Shown: positions 9,443-18,623, numbered from the stretch's first letter. The stretch is DNA of 64,000 nt from a virus (IMGVR_UViG_3300030098_005498:25484-89483); one strand, 5' to 3'. Numbers and translations are program-made. The notes: generated from the letters alone by a model not told the origin.

Positions 9443-9902
9443 GTTTAAAAATCATTTGATTGATAGACTGTTCGACAACTTCTCTAATTTCTTTTTCTGG
9501 CTCAAGATCTGTTTCCGGCCATATAAACTTTCTTACGTCCACTTTATCGCATTCAGGTCGCAATAATGACACAGACAAAAATTGAAAATCTTGATGAGAT
9601 CCATCCAGAGATTGGTCTCTTGAACAACCTCTCATAATTGAAAATCCATCTAAGCCTTCGGGGTCTTCAAAAAAAGTATATTCAGGCATACCAAACATGT
9701 ATAATTTAATTGAGGTGGGAGATGTTTTATTGTTTTCGCAATACATTTTAAATCTTTCCCAGCACTTTTCATATCCTGGTCTTTCATAATCACCCCAAAT
9801 AACACTACCGTCCAACATTTCAGCCTTCCAACTCATTGTAATTTCATTATGCGTCATATGACGCATATATGCATCAAATGTTTTGCAAACTTTAGTGTTC
9901 AT
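9381..9902 (-). CDS. hypothetical protein
   Basis: A 173-residue protein rich in aromatic residues (MSWKAEMLDGSVIWGDYER) with an acidic C-terminal helix. No known motif. It overlaps the next gene by 62 nt in another frame, a large overlap for this genome. Confidence 0.55.
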   Translation of the reverse strand: MNTKVCKTFDAYMRHMTHNEITMSWKAEMLDGSVIWGDYERPGYEKCWERFKMYCENNKTSPTSIKLYMFGMPEYTFFEDPEGLDGFSIMRGCSRDQSLDGSHQDFQFLSVSLLRPECDKVDVRKFIWPETDLEPEKEIREVVEQSINQMIFKHDSKKIKHAKIQEYINGAAV

Positions 9903-9912
9903 ACTTATTATC

Positions 9913-10215
9913 TCACTTTATTTTATGAATATGCCTTCCATAACGTGGAGGGACGCCATTTGCGGCTTCCTTTCTTCTTTCCTGCTTTTTATCGGAGGCC
10001 ATGGAGGCTTCCATTGTAGATATTGTAACTCCACGCTCTTCATCTTTAGCATATAGTGCTTTTGTTGGAGTTTCTGGGTTTGCCAAATTATCTAGATATC
10101 TTTCAACGATTGCTACAGATCTATTTAAAGCTGTAGCCATAGCACTAGATTTAAGATATTGATGATTTTCTTCAATGTATTTCTTTTCAGAATTTGAAAG
10201 TGGACCTTTTTTCAT
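9913..10215 (-). CDS. small HTH-like protein
   Basis: The first 45 of 100 residues (LSNSEKKYIEENHQYLKSSA then MATALNRSVAIVERYL) look like a helix-turn-helix of the kind in phage DNA-binding proteins; the tail is basic. A regulatory role is inferred only. Confidence 0.5.
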   Translation of the reverse strand: MKKGPLSNSEKKYIEENHQYLKSSAMATALNRSVAIVERYLDNLANPETPTKALYAKDEERGVTISTMEASMASDKKQERRKEAANGVPPRYGRHIHKIK

Positions 10216-10216
10216 T

Positions 10217-10561
10217 TTATCTCTCCGATAGTAAAATTCTTCTTGCAGTGGTAAAGTGTATTTTATTTTTGCTATTCAGATACTTAACAAAAGCATCAAA
10301 AGCTTTTTTATTAACCTTTTTAAACTTAAACACATCCGATATGCGTTTTCTACTCAAATTGTCGTCTATTCCATATGGATCAATAAGCTCACCCCTGCCA
10401 ACTCTTACAAAGTATTGAGAAGTACCACTTGTTGTGAGTGACTTTTTAGCAAAGCTAGAATATTCCTCACATTCAAGTCCATCCTTGCCAATGAATTTAG
10501 TTATTACTTCATCGGGATCGGGGATGCCCATTCTAACAAATTCATTTTCTTGATTCGACAT
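10217..10561 (-). CDS. hypothetical protein
   Basis: A 114-residue protein; the motif YFVRVGRGELIDPYGIDDN and a basic C-terminus (FTTARRILLSER) are its only notable features. One base separates it from the next gene. Confidence 0.5.
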   Translation of the reverse strand: MSNQENEFVRMGIPDPDEVITKFIGKDGLECEEYSSFAKKSLTTSGTSQYFVRVGRGELIDPYGIDDNLSRKRISDVFKFKKVNKKAFDAFVKYLNSKNKIHFTTARRILLSER

Positions 10562-10847
10562 TTAAGTTCTCCAACATGTTTTTTACTTTACAAATACATT
10601 CTGATTCTGTAGCTCCCTTGATATGTATTTTAGCCTTGTCGCTCATTCCAAATTTTCTTAACTCTTGGTTACTTAGAATAGATTCACCCATCATGTTATC
10701 ATTAGCAAGAGATCTTACTTCTATTTTAAAGGTAAGAACAGCAATATGTGGGAAATCTTTTCTTGGTGTTGATTCAAATTTTTCTAATTCTTTTTTTCTA
10801 GCTATCTCCATTAGCTCTGAAAAAGAAGATGGGGATTGTTTTTCCAT
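10542..10847 (-). CDS. hypothetical protein
   Basis: A 101-residue protein predicted alpha/beta (HIAVLTFKIEVRSL, IHIKGATESECICKVKNMLE). Its start shares a base with the stop of the FmdB-like gene and its end overlaps the next start by 20 nt, so it belongs to this operon. Function unknown. Confidence 0.5.
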   Translation of the reverse strand: MEKQSPSSFSELMEIARKKELEKFESTPRKDFPHIAVLTFKIEVRSLANDNMMGESILSNQELRKFGMSDKAKIHIKGATESECICKVKNMLENLNVESRK

Positions 10848-11203
10848 TATTTAGGCGTTTCTCCTGTTTTTATATAGTGCGTTTGTTGTTCAGGAGTCAT
10901 AGATTGAATAGCTCTGTGTTGTTCTCTTTTCTTTTGCACTTCACTGCTAACCTTTTTCTGTAATTTATCACCCTCTCTTTTGGCCGTTAGTTCCATGTTA
11001 CTCATTTGCTGTGTATTTCTATCGGCTAACTGCCCTATAGTCGTGGCTTCACCCCTAACAAAAACTGTTGGAGCTGTTATAAAGATTTTATTTAAAGTTT
11101 CTTCTCCGCATATTGGGCATTTTAAAGTACTAGGATCATTAAAACCCTGTTTTATTTCTGTATGATATGCACAGGGTTCACATTCAAAGTCATAAGTTGG
11201 CAT
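10847..11203 (-). CDS. FmdB-like zinc-ribbon protein
   Basis: The N-terminus MPTYDFECEPCAYHTEIKQG and the second pair LKCPICGEETLNKIF form the CxxC...CxxC ribbon of the FmdB family, small proteins frequent in phages with unknown exact role. The 118-residue length is typical. The C-terminal half is a charged helix. A GGAGAAG ribosome site precedes the ATG. Confidence 0.7.
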   Translation of the reverse strand: MPTYDFECEPCAYHTEIKQGFNDPSTLKCPICGEETLNKIFITAPTVFVRGEATTIGQLADRNTQQMSNMELTAKREGDKLQKKVSSEVQKKREQHRAIQSMTPEQQTHYIKTGETPK

Positions 11204-11229
11204 AACTTCTCCAATAATATATAAAGAAT

Positions 11230-11261
11230 CGGGTTACTTTATTATCGTTTATAGTATCCCG
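11230..11261 (-). other. intergenic hairpin after phoH
   Basis: An inverted repeat (CGGG-A-TACT / AGTA-A-CCCG) lies between the phoH stop and the FmdB-like gene. It is followed on the minus strand by an AT-rich run rather than a clean U-tract, so it may be a weak terminator or processing site. Confidence 0.4.
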
Positions 11262-11273
11262 TAAAACAACAAA

Positions 11274-11942
11274 TTATTGCAATCTAGTCAAAATTTTAGA
11301 TATGATATCATTTCTAACAATATCTTCATTTGTTAGTTCGCATATCGCCACACCTTCTAGATTTTCTAAAGAAGACATACATCTTTTTAAGCCACCAAAA
11401 GCATCACCTCTAAGGTCTGTTTGATCTAGGTCTCCGTTTATAACAGCTTTTGAGCCAATCCCAATACGTGTTAAAAACATTTTAATTTGTTCAAAGGTTG
11501 CATTTTGGGCTTCGTCAAGTATCATAAATGTATTATGAAAATTTCTTCCACGCATATACTCTAGTGGGCATATTTCTATAGTATTTGTTGCCCTCATTGA
11601 GTTGTGTGTTTCTACGCCCAAGTATAGTTTTATTTCTTCTATAGTCGGAACCATGTACGGGTGAATTTTTTCATTTAAAGTTCCGGGTAAAAATCCAATA
11701 CCTCTACCGGATTCTACAACTGGTCTAGTTATAACAATTTTTTCTACTTTGTTTGATAAGATATATTCACAAGCCATGCCTACTGCTACAGCAGTTTTTC
11801 CAGATCCGGCGGGACCAGAGCAAAATGTTATATCCTGTTCCGCCATAGATATAATATAATTTTCTTGATTCTCCGTTTTGGGTTTTAGTTTTTTTCTAGA
11901 AGGTCTAATTGGCTGTTTCTGAGATGATCGTTTACGACCCAT
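11274..11942 (-). CDS. phoH: PhoH-like ATPase
   Basis: The 222-residue protein has Walker A CSGPAGSGKTAVAVGMA, the ITRPVVESGRGIGFLPG block, Walker B MILDEAQNATFEQIKMF and the NGDLDQTDL motif, all hallmarks of the PhoH family. PhoH proteins are RNA/DNA-helicase-like ATPases widespread in phages; their role in infection is not settled. The basic N-terminus (GRKRSSQKQPIRPSRKKLK) may bind nucleic acid. Confidence 0.9.
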   Translation of the reverse strand: MGRKRSSQKQPIRPSRKKLKPKTENQENYIISMAEQDITFCSGPAGSGKTAVAVGMACEYILSNKVEKIVITRPVVESGRGIGFLPGTLNEKIHPYMVPTIEEIKLYLGVETHNSMRATNTIEICPLEYMRGRNFHNTFMILDEAQNATFEQIKMFLTRIGIGSKAVINGDLDQTDLRGDAFGGLKRCMSSLENLEGVAICELTNEDIVRNDIISKILTRLQ

Positions 11943-11961
11943 GCTATCTCCCTACAAAAGA

Positions 11962-13155
11962 TTAATAGATTGCACCATCTAACGGGACATAATTTTGTGC
12001 TGTCGCTCCTTGATATAAAAATAAATCACTGCAATCATTTTGAAAACTAAGTGTTGCTTCTATATTTCCACCTCCGGTATCACCTCCCGTTACATCAAAA
12101 CTTGTCAAATAATTTCTATTACTTAAATCCCATTGAAAAAGATCAGTTGGGCTAGATTCTGGATAAAGTATATTTGTTAAAATACGAATTTGTCGATTTG
12201 TTTGATACTTACCAATACCTTTGTTTTCAGCTCCATATGTTCCTGCTGTATGGTAGGTGTCTGTAAGGGTGTGATTTTGATCTGCACTGCTTACAAAATA
12301 GTGAGATCTAACAAGACCTGTAAAACTAGCCGTTATTGCAACTGGTAATTCCATAACCTTCCATCTGTTAACCTCTGAGGACGTATCACTACCTCTCCAC
12401 ACGCCAGTATCTGGAAGGTCTCTGTAGCTAAAAGAACAATCTATATTGATACTTTGTAGTCCAAAAATTGGAGATCCTTGAAACTCATTACCTATATTGA
12501 ATGCTTCATTTACCTCTTTTGGAAATATACAGTTCGATATATCAATGTCTTTTCTGGTTAAATTTTGGGCACCTTGTGGTAATGAACCAGCAGAGCTTGC
12601 CGCATCAGAGAAGTCAGTCCATGTAGAATCATTTAATTGATCATACATTTGGGATTGAAAAGTAAGATCTTCTGTTATAGTTCCATCGACACTTATATTG
12701 TACGATATATTGGTCAATAATGAATGTTTAAATATATAGACAGAATATTCTGCTCCTAACCCGGCAGCACCAATATTGTTTAAAGAATCTGAACCATAAA
12801 AAATAGCTATATCATAATCTTTTACAGATTCACCACCTGGACCGACTCCGTTTGAGCTAAGTAAATGACCGGCTTCATAGGTAGTTTGAGATGTCTTATA
12901 AAAAAACCCAGAACCGTTGCCTGCAAGCGGTAGCGTTCTAGAAATTGTTATAACAAAATTTGTTTTACCATATCTAGTAAAAGTTTGGTTTAATCTACCA
13001 TTATCAAAAAGTGTTTCAGGAGCTATTTCTCTATTGATACCTATAGCCTGAACTCCAGGTAGCCAGTTAGTTGCACCCGTTCCGCCATCTCCAGTCCAAA
13101 CGCCTTGACAGGCATAAAATATTCTATTATTTGGTGTAGTAAATGGATCGCTCAT
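11962..13155 (-). CDS. probable virion structural protein
   Basis: This 397-residue protein is rich in Gly, Ser, Thr and Asn, with beta-strand-like blocks such as NWLPGVQAIGINREIAPETL and FTRYGKTNFVITISRTLPLA, and no catalytic motif. Composition and length suggest a tail or capsid-associated protein. A good AAGGAAG site precedes the ATG. The upstream motif at 13187-13202 resembles one before another virion-type gene at 20125, suggesting shared late control. Confidence 0.55.
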   Translation of the reverse strand: MSDPFTTPNNRIFYACQGVWTGDGGTGATNWLPGVQAIGINREIAPETLFDNGRLNQTFTRYGKTNFVITISRTLPLAGNGSGFFYKTSQTTYEAGHLLSSNGVGPGGESVKDYDIAIFYGSDSLNNIGAAGLGAEYSVYIFKHSLLTNISYNISVDGTITEDLTFQSQMYDQLNDSTWTDFSDAASSAGSLPQGAQNLTRKDIDISNCIFPKEVNEAFNIGNEFQGSPIFGLQSINIDCSFSYRDLPDTGVWRGSDTSSEVNRWKVMELPVAITASFTGLVRSHYFVSSADQNHTLTDTYHTAGTYGAENKGIGKYQTNRQIRILTNILYPESSPTDLFQWDLSNRNYLTSFDVTGGDTGGGNIEATLSFQNDCSDLFLYQGATAQNYVPLDGAIY

Positions 13156-13186
13156 TTTGCTTCCTTACGGACAATCAATTATTATT

Positions 13187-13202
13187 CTATGCTTTATACA
13201 CA
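13187..13202 (-). promoter_or_regulatory. candidate late promoter motif
   Basis: The minus strand reads TGTGTATAAAGCATAG 32 nt before the ATG at 13155. A near copy (one extra T) occurs at 20200-20216 before another virion-type gene. It could be a promoter for the phage sigma factor encoded at 20222. Confidence 0.45.
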
Positions 13203-13203
13203 T

Positions 13204-13503
13204 TCAGTCTCTTTCTTTAATAAAAATTCCATCTACCATCTTGCCTTTTCTGTCCTTGATATCATTCCACGCTTGTTCTAAACAATCAACTAGTGAAAGA
13301 TTATTTCGTTCTGCAATATTAATCAAAACCACCATCATATCACCAATATCATCAGAAATATCTTTACCCCTGCATAAATTGTCCGATAATTCTCCCATTT
13401 CTTGGGCTAGTTTGCAGAACTGGTCTTTATCTGTAGATCCTTCAATAAGGTTTCTGGCATGATGCCATTGTTTGATCTTTTCAACATAATTCTCTAGACT
13501 CAT
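13204..13503 (-). CDS. MazG-like nucleotide pyrophosphohydrolase
   Basis: The 99-residue protein has the MazG all-alpha metal site: LAQEMGELSDNL (E-x-x-x-E) and DISDDIGDMMVVLINIAER (D-x-x-D). MazG-type enzymes hydrolyse NTPs/dNTPs to monophosphates and are common in phages, proposed to adjust nucleotide or ppGpp pools. The single-domain length is typical of phage forms. It lies beside ThyX and the reductase genes. Confidence 0.8.
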   Translation of the reverse strand: MSLENYVEKIKQWHHARNLIEGSTDKDQFCKLAQEMGELSDNLCRGKDISDDIGDMMVVLINIAERNNLSLVDCLEQAWNDIKDRKGKMVDGIFIKERD

Positions 13504-13510
13504 TTTATCC

Positions 13511-13708
13511 TCATTTTTTAAACTTGAAATGTATCTTGTCTAAATGAATCGTAATATATGTCTCGTCTCCGACTTCATTGACTTCGACATTCTTTACTAC
13601 TCCACCCACAATATTCGATAATTGTTTTATCAATTCTTCATCAATACCAAATCTCTCTAATATTCCATTAATAAAGCCGTGAATAATCCCATAATTTTGT
13701 TGGTCCAT
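13511..13708 (-). CDS. hypothetical small protein
   Basis: A 65-residue protein (IVGGVVKNVEVNEVGDETYI) with a helical first half and a beta second half. Its start is one base from the preceding stop, consistent with operon membership. Confidence 0.5.
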   Translation of the reverse strand: MDQQNYGIIHGFINGILERFGIDEELIKQLSNIVGGVVKNVEVNEVGDETYITIHLDKIHFKFKK

Positions 13709-13927
13709 TTAAAATAACTCCGATTGATATCTTTTTAATGTCTCAATTCTACCATCAGCATCAGCCAATTTGGATAATGCTTCGTTCAAATTATTATGGA
13801 GATCTGATGTGCTATGATCTCCAATACCCGCTGGGAAATCTAGCATAATTTTCAAACTAGTCAAAGCTTGAAAGCGATCAGTTTTAGCTTGACTCAACAA
13901 GGCATTATATACATTCTTTTTATGCAT
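13709..13927 (-). CDS. hypothetical small helical protein
   Basis: A 72-residue, probably all-helical protein. Its ATG overlaps the thyX stop by 8 nt, suggesting translational coupling. Unrecognised. Confidence 0.5.
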   Translation of the reverse strand: MHKKNVYNALLSQAKTDRFQALTSLKIMLDFPAGIGDHSTSDLHNNLNEALSKLADADGRIETLKRYQSELF

Positions 13928-14549
13928 CCATGGATCTCCTAATTATGTCTAGTGTAAATTTGAAGGGTTGTCCGTCAATTGATTCTACTAAGTCCCACAT
14001 TTGCTGAGCTATATCTCTGATTTCTATCTGGGCGTGTTCACTATTTCTAAGCTTCTGAAAGTTGGCAAAACTCCGCATATTGAACATTATATCAGCCTGA
14101 ATCTGACTGTTATAAGTCTTGAAGAATCTGGCCGATTCTTTTGCTCTTTTGCGTCCTAAAATAGGTTCGAGTTCGGCAATGGCTTCATGGTATAGATCAT
14201 TACCCATCATTGTATACTTTTCAAGTTTTGCTGCCCAGTCATCGGGCCAATCTTCTGGTAGGTAGTATTTATTTTCTTGAAGTTCTTTGTATCTGGCGGA
14301 TTCAGCGTTAAGACTACTGATTCTGTGTTTCAAAAGATGGATATGACTGGCGATTTCGGTATCAACTAGAAAATGCACAACACCTTTTTCAAATGGAGTC
14401 TCGTGACCATTACTCCACAACATATCAATTAGTTTAGGGATTCTTGCCCGCTTTTCATCAGTTAGGTTTCTGCTTGTGGAGGTCCAGGCACTGCAAGCAA
14501 TCACAGTGTCAGAACCATAATAACCCAATAGCTCAACTTTGTTTCCCAT
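13920..14549 (-). CDS. thyX: flavin-dependent thymidylate synthase
   Basis: The 209-residue protein carries the ThyX motif as KHRISSLNAESARY (the canonical RHR begins with Lys here) at about residues 74-87, preceded by NGHETPFEKGVVHFLVDTEI. It makes dTMP from dUMP with FAD, NADPH and methylene-tetrahydrofolate. With dCMP deaminase, ribonucleotide reductase and dNMP kinase in this window it completes a phage dTTP route. Confidence 0.9.
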   Translation of the reverse strand: MGNKVELLGYYGSDTVIACSAWTSTSRNLTDEKRARIPKLIDMLWSNGHETPFEKGVVHFLVDTEIASHIHLLKHRISSLNAESARYKELQENKYYLPEDWPDDWAAKLEKYTMMGNDLYHEAIAELEPILGRKRAKESARFFKTYNSQIQADIMFNMRSFANFQKLRNSEHAQIEIRDIAQQMWDLVESIDGQPFKFTLDIIRRSMDA

Positions 14550-14585
14550 ATTATTCGTTATTGTTCCTTGTTTAAAACTACCGAA

Positions 14586-15038
14586 CTATTCTCCATTGTA
14601 GTCTTCTTTAACTTTTCCTAGCAATTGACTAGACGATGTGGTTTTTTCGCCTCCAACATTGTAGCGTAGATATATTCCATTTTGCTTACAAAATTCTGCT
14701 TCTGGAGTATTATCTCCGGCCCTATCTCCTCCATTCATAAAATATATACCATTTACAAATGGATCATCACAATGCATATTGTAAATTTTTTGAATGGACT
14801 TTACAACAGTATGATCTTCATCTATAGAAAGTATAGCCATATGAACAGCTTCCAAGGCGTTTATAATTCTAAGCCTTGAAACCTCATCCATAAAGTTGGT
14901 AGAGCCTTTAAGTTTTACCTGATTGTCATTATTTACAATAACGTAAAGCCATTCACACTTTTCTTTTGCACCCTGTATATAGTCCAAATGACCAGTGTGA
15001 ATTGGATTAAAGTATCCTGAAACAATTCCTATTCTCAA
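14586..15038 (-). CDS. cytidylyltransferase-like nucleotidyltransferase
   Basis: The N-terminus IGIVSGYFNPIHTGHLDYIQ contains the HxGH nucleotide site of the TagD/RfaE/CoaD superfamily, and LKGSTNFMDEVSRLRII fits the following region. At 150 residues it is a single-domain enzyme that would couple a nucleotide to a phosphorylated small molecule, perhaps a sugar or polyol used by the phage glycosyltransferases. The start is TTG 15038 with AGGAG 8 nt upstream and a TTGA overlap with the nrdB stop. Confidence 0.75.
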   Translation of the reverse strand: MRIGIVSGYFNPIHTGHLDYIQGAKEKCEWLYVIVNNDNQVKLKGSTNFMDEVSRLRIINALEAVHMAILSIDEDHTVVKSIQKIYNMHCDDPFVNGIYFMNGGDRAGDNTPEAEFCKQNGIYLRYNVGGEKTTSSSQLLGKVKEDYNGE

Positions 15039-16105
15039 AGCAGGTCTCCTAAATCCATGTCATCCAAATCGTTTTTACTAGCACCAATTTTATAACTAGT
15101 AATTTCATGTTCTTGTGGTGCGACTTGAACACTTTCACTTTGCATCCAGGCTTGTGTCCATCCGGCAATCGGATTCTTCCCTACATTGTCATAAGGTAAG
15201 CCAATAGCTTTGCGTCTTGACATACAAAGCCAATCAATATATTCATGAAGTACTGATTCATTTAAACCAATAATTGAACCATCTTTAAACAAGTAAGAGG
15301 CCCATTGTTTTTCTTCCCTGGCGGCACTTTCAAACATTTTTATTGCCGCACCCTGGCATTGTTCTGCTGTCTTTAGAAATCCTTCAGATTCTTCTGAGTT
15401 TAAAATCTTCAAAATTTCTTGAGTATTTGTTAAGTGTAAAGCCTCATCTCTTTTGATAAGTTTAATAATGTCAGCATTGCCAACCATTTTTTTATTTTCT
15501 GCAAAGGCAAAACTACAAATAAAACTAACATAAAATCTTACAGCTTCCAAGATATTAATACTGATAACAGTCATGTAGATCTGTTTTTTAATTTCGGAAG
15601 GTTTATTGGTTGCGGTATGCATACCCATCAGATTATTATAGTCTTCAATTGCCGAATTGGCACGTTTCATAATTTCTTTGTCTTCATAGATACCGTCAAA
15701 TACCTCGCGGCTATCAGCGTATACATTTTGTATAACATAGCTATAGCTCTGAGAGTGAATCTTTTCAAAAAACTGCCACGTCATCAAACACGCTTCTAGC
15801 TCCGAATTTGTGACATATTCTAACAATGTAGGAACGCCTCGACAAATAACACTGTCAAGCATTGTTTGGTACTTTAGATTGGATGTAAATATAAACTTCT
15901 CATTATCAGACATTTCCTTAAAATCAGAACGATCTTTCTTAAGCTCGATTTCTTCGGGCCTCCAGAAGTTTCCCATCTGCGTGCTGTCCAGCTTTTTAAA
16001 TACTGGATATTTTAAAACATCATATCTTTGAACACCGAGGTCTTTTCCAAGAAACAATGGTTGAGACATAGGATCTACATTTTTAGTATTAAATATTGTC
16101 TTCAT
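15035..16105 (-). CDS. nrdB: ribonucleotide reductase, beta subunit (class I)
   Basis: This 356-residue protein shows the di-iron ligand pattern of class I beta subunits: SELEACLMTWQFFEKIHSQS (Glu and E-x-x-H) and IKRDEALHLTNTQEIL (second E-x-x-H). Its acidic C-terminus (LDDMDLGDLL) would dock into NrdA. It makes the radical needed to convert ribonucleotides to deoxyribonucleotides. It is encoded downstream of nrdA, separated only by two micro-genes. Confidence 0.9.
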   Translation of the reverse strand: MKTIFNTKNVDPMSQPLFLGKDLGVQRYDVLKYPVFKKLDSTQMGNFWRPEEIELKKDRSDFKEMSDNEKFIFTSNLKYQTMLDSVICRGVPTLLEYVTNSELEACLMTWQFFEKIHSQSYSYVIQNVYADSREVFDGIYEDKEIMKRANSAIEDYNNLMGMHTATNKPSEIKKQIYMTVISINILEAVRFYVSFICSFAFAENKKMVGNADIIKLIKRDEALHLTNTQEILKILNSEESEGFLKTAEQCQGAAIKMFESAAREEKQWASYLFKDGSIIGLNESVLHEYIDWLCMSRRKAIGLPYDNVGKNPIAGWTQAWMQSESVQVAPQEHEITSYKIGASKNDLDDMDLGDLL

Positions 16106-16217
16106 TGCTCGCCTCTTTAATCTTATGCATCAGTTTAATAATTTCCTGCCGTTTCATTGTCTTTCTTTCCTTTGATAAACTTTTTTCAAGTTTTTTTATA
16201 AGTTCAATTACAGTCAT
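16089..16217 (-). CDS. micro-protein between nrdA and nrdB
   Basis: A 42-residue, lysine-rich, helical peptide starting MTVIELIKKLEKSLSKERKT. The ATG at 16217 lies inside the end of the zinc-ribbon micro-gene and its stop overlaps the nrdB start by 17 nt. Such tight nesting in a conserved operon supports translation. Function unknown. Confidence 0.5.
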   Translation of the reverse strand: MTVIELIKKLEKSLSKERKTMKRQEIIKLMHKIKEASNEDNI

Positions 16218-16320
16218 TTTTATCCTTACTATACTTACACTTAGGACATTCTTGAAATTCTTCACTTTCAAATTCGTCTGTAACCTTGTTGCATTTCGGG
16301 CAGTGCCACCAAATAGTCAT
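16204..16320 (-). CDS. 38-residue zinc-ribbon micro-protein
   Basis: The ATG overlaps the nrdA stop as ATGA and the 39-codon frame encodes MTIWWHCPKCNKVTDEF followed by ECPKCKYSK, a complete two-knuckle CxxC zinc ribbon. It overlaps the next micro-gene by 14 nt. Coupling to nrdA suggests an accessory or redox role in the reductase system, which is inference. Confidence 0.65.
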   Translation of the reverse strand: MTIWWHCPKCNKVTDEFESEEFQECPKCKYSKDKNDCN

Positions 16321-18551
16321 ATTGCACAAGCCCCACTTTCACATCCAAGTTCTTTTTCGGTCTCACCATCTCCATCTGGAGTATTGGCATAATAAAAGTT
16401 TTTAAGTCCGTATTTGTAACCGTATATTTGATCTTTGATTAACGCACTTAGAGGAATATTGCCATCTTCATAATGTGCATAGTTGTAGTAAAGATTTGTA
16501 CTCATCGACATATCTACAAATTTTTGAATAACAGCTGCGATATTCATTAGGCTGTGATTTTCTGTCATTTGCCATGCTAGGGTGTAATGGTTCTTACGCA
16601 TATGATAGTTGGGTACTAATTGTTTTAAAACTCCATTTTTAGCCTTCTTATGAGTCAGTAAACTTCTAACTGGCTCTATACCGTTAGTGCTATTTTGAAT
16701 CACACTACTAGATTCACAGGGCATAATGGCGGATAGGGTGGAGTGTCTCATGCCGTGCTTTTTAACACGTTCTCGCAAGCCTTCCCAATCCATTTTGTAA
16801 TTTGGTTTGACTAGCTCGTCAACCGCTTTTTTATACCAGTCAATGGGCAATAAACCTTGAGCGTATTTAGTTTCTTCAAACTTCGGACACGCCCCCTTTT
16901 CCTTGGCCAGCTCACAACTTGCATTAATTAAATTCCATTGAATTTGTTCCATTGTTCCATGAATTAATTCTAATGCAGCAACATCCTCATATTTAAGTTT
17001 ATTCTTTGCTAAGAAACCAGCCAAATTTGTAATACCGATACCCAAAGATCTTCTGTTTTTGGTAAAGGTTTCCCCAGCCAATACCGGATAATCTTGATAA
17101 TCAATTACAGAATCCAGTGTTAGTACTGCCATTCTGCAGGCTTGCTCTATATCCTTTTCATTTGTTAACTCTAAAAGATTCAAAGCAGATAAAATACAGA
17201 TACCAATTTCGCCTTCGGGATCGTCTATTGATTTGATCGGAATAGTGGGGTGAATAATCTCTTGGCAAAGATTAGACATGTAAACAGGAACATCCCAAGA
17301 CCCGTTTTTATTTGCGGTGTCTATATTCATGGAATAGATACGTCCAGTTTCGAGTCTCTCACGAGCAAATATCTCAGCAAGCTTCCTGGCAGATATTTTT
17401 TTCTTAAATTTAAAAGATCTCGCATTTTCATACTTTAAATACAATTCTTCAAACTTTTTATTATCTCCAAAAGCCTCGTACAAACCCCTTGCCTCGTCGG
17501 GGCTAAAAAGAGTGATGTCTTTATTGGCTATTAGACGGTCATAGAAAAGTTTACAAAACTGAATACTATAATCAAGTTTGCGGACTCTGTTGTCGTCTGT
17601 GCCAGCATTGTTTTTAAGCACCATAATATCTTCTATTTCATAATGCCAGAAAGGAATATGTACTGTTGCGGAACCTCCACGAAGTCCATTTTGACTAGTT
17701 GACTTTACGGCGGATTCAAAATTCTTTAGATAAGGAATTACACCAGTATGAATTACTTCACCACCCCTGATTGGAGAATTGATTGGTCTCATACGTCCAA
17801 TATTCAGTCCAATACCAGCACGTCTTGCTGTGTATTTTCCAACAGCGTGGATACTAGAGAATATTCCATCAAGATTGTCATCGACATCAACCAATACACA
17901 AGATGCAAATTGACGGATATTTGTTCTAACACCTGCCATAATTGGCGTTGGTAAATTTATTTTAAACGTTGAATAACAATCATAAGCTTTTTTGGCTTCT
18001 GAAACATTGTCAAATAACGACATTGCAATACACATATAAGCAAATTGTGGCGTTTCATATATCGTGCCAGTACTTCTGTTCTTAACCAAGTACTTGTCAA
18101 TCATCTGTTGTAATCCGGCGTATGTAAACAAATTATCTCTAGTATGGTCAATATATTTACCTAAAACGTCTATATCTAATTCTGACCATTTTTCTAAAAT
18201 AGTCGGATCATAAATTCCTTTATCTACATTCCTACGTAAAAAAATAAGAAAGTCAACAGGTTTGTGATGTCTGCTGCAATTCCATACATCTTTTCTTAAC
18301 TGCATATTAAGCAATCTAGCTGCTACGTATTGATAATTCGGATTGGATTCAGAGATTAAATCATTAGCAGATCGAATTAAGATTTGTTGTATTTCTTTTG
18401 TTGGAATACCATCATAAATAGATAGGTTTGCATTCATTTCTACGTCTGATAGAGATACTCCGTTTATTCCATCGGTGGCCCATTCAACTATTTTATGTAT
18501 TTTTTCAACGGAGAAATCTTCCTTTTCTCCAGTGGCTTTTGTGACTTGCAT
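16317..18551 (-). CDS. nrdA: ribonucleotide reductase, alpha subunit (class Ia)
   Basis: The protein of about 744 residues has an N-terminal ATP-cone (MQVTKATGEKEDFSVEKIHK), the active-site region SNLCQEIIHPT, the ESSSVIQNSTNGIEPVRS block and a C-terminal redox pair in CESGACAI. It reduces ribonucleoside diphosphates. I place the start at ATG 18551 because AAAGG lies 10 nt upstream; an in-frame TTG at 18575 has no such support. A TTGATT-17-TATAAT promoter precedes it. Confidence 0.92.
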   Translation of the reverse strand: MQVTKATGEKEDFSVEKIHKIVEWATDGINGVSLSDVEMNANLSIYDGIPTKEIQQILIRSANDLISESNPNYQYVAARLLNMQLRKDVWNCSRHHKPVDFLIFLRRNVDKGIYDPTILEKWSELDIDVLGKYIDHTRDNLFTYAGLQQMIDKYLVKNRSTGTIYETPQFAYMCIAMSLFDNVSEAKKAYDCYSTFKINLPTPIMAGVRTNIRQFASCVLVDVDDNLDGIFSSIHAVGKYTARRAGIGLNIGRMRPINSPIRGGEVIHTGVIPYLKNFESAVKSTSQNGLRGGSATVHIPFWHYEIEDIMVLKNNAGTDDNRVRKLDYSIQFCKLFYDRLIANKDITLFSPDEARGLYEAFGDNKKFEELYLKYENARSFKFKKKISARKLAEIFARERLETGRIYSMNIDTANKNGSWDVPVYMSNLCQEIIHPTIPIKSIDDPEGEIGICILSALNLLELTNEKDIEQACRMAVLTLDSVIDYQDYPVLAGETFTKNRRSLGIGITNLAGFLAKNKLKYEDVAALELIHGTMEQIQWNLINASCELAKEKGACPKFEETKYAQGLLPIDWYKKAVDELVKPNYKMDWEGLRERVKKHGMRHSTLSAIMPCESSSVIQNSTNGIEPVRSLLTHKKAKNGVLKQLVPNYHMRKNHYTLAWQMTENHSLMNIAAVIQKFVDMSMSTNLYYNYAHYEDGNIPLSALIKDQIYGYKYGLKNFYYANTPDGDGETEKELGCESGACAI

Positions 18552-18594
18552 TAATAACATACCTTTCTGATTCAATGTTTTATCTATGTAGATT

Positions 18595-18623
18595 ATTATA
18601 CACTATCTAGATAGAAAAATCAA
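18595..18623 (-). promoter_or_regulatory. promoter for the nrdA-nrdB run
   Basis: TTGATT and a perfect TATAAT are separated by 17 nt on the minus strand, about 45 nt upstream of the nrdA start. Confidence 0.7.
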
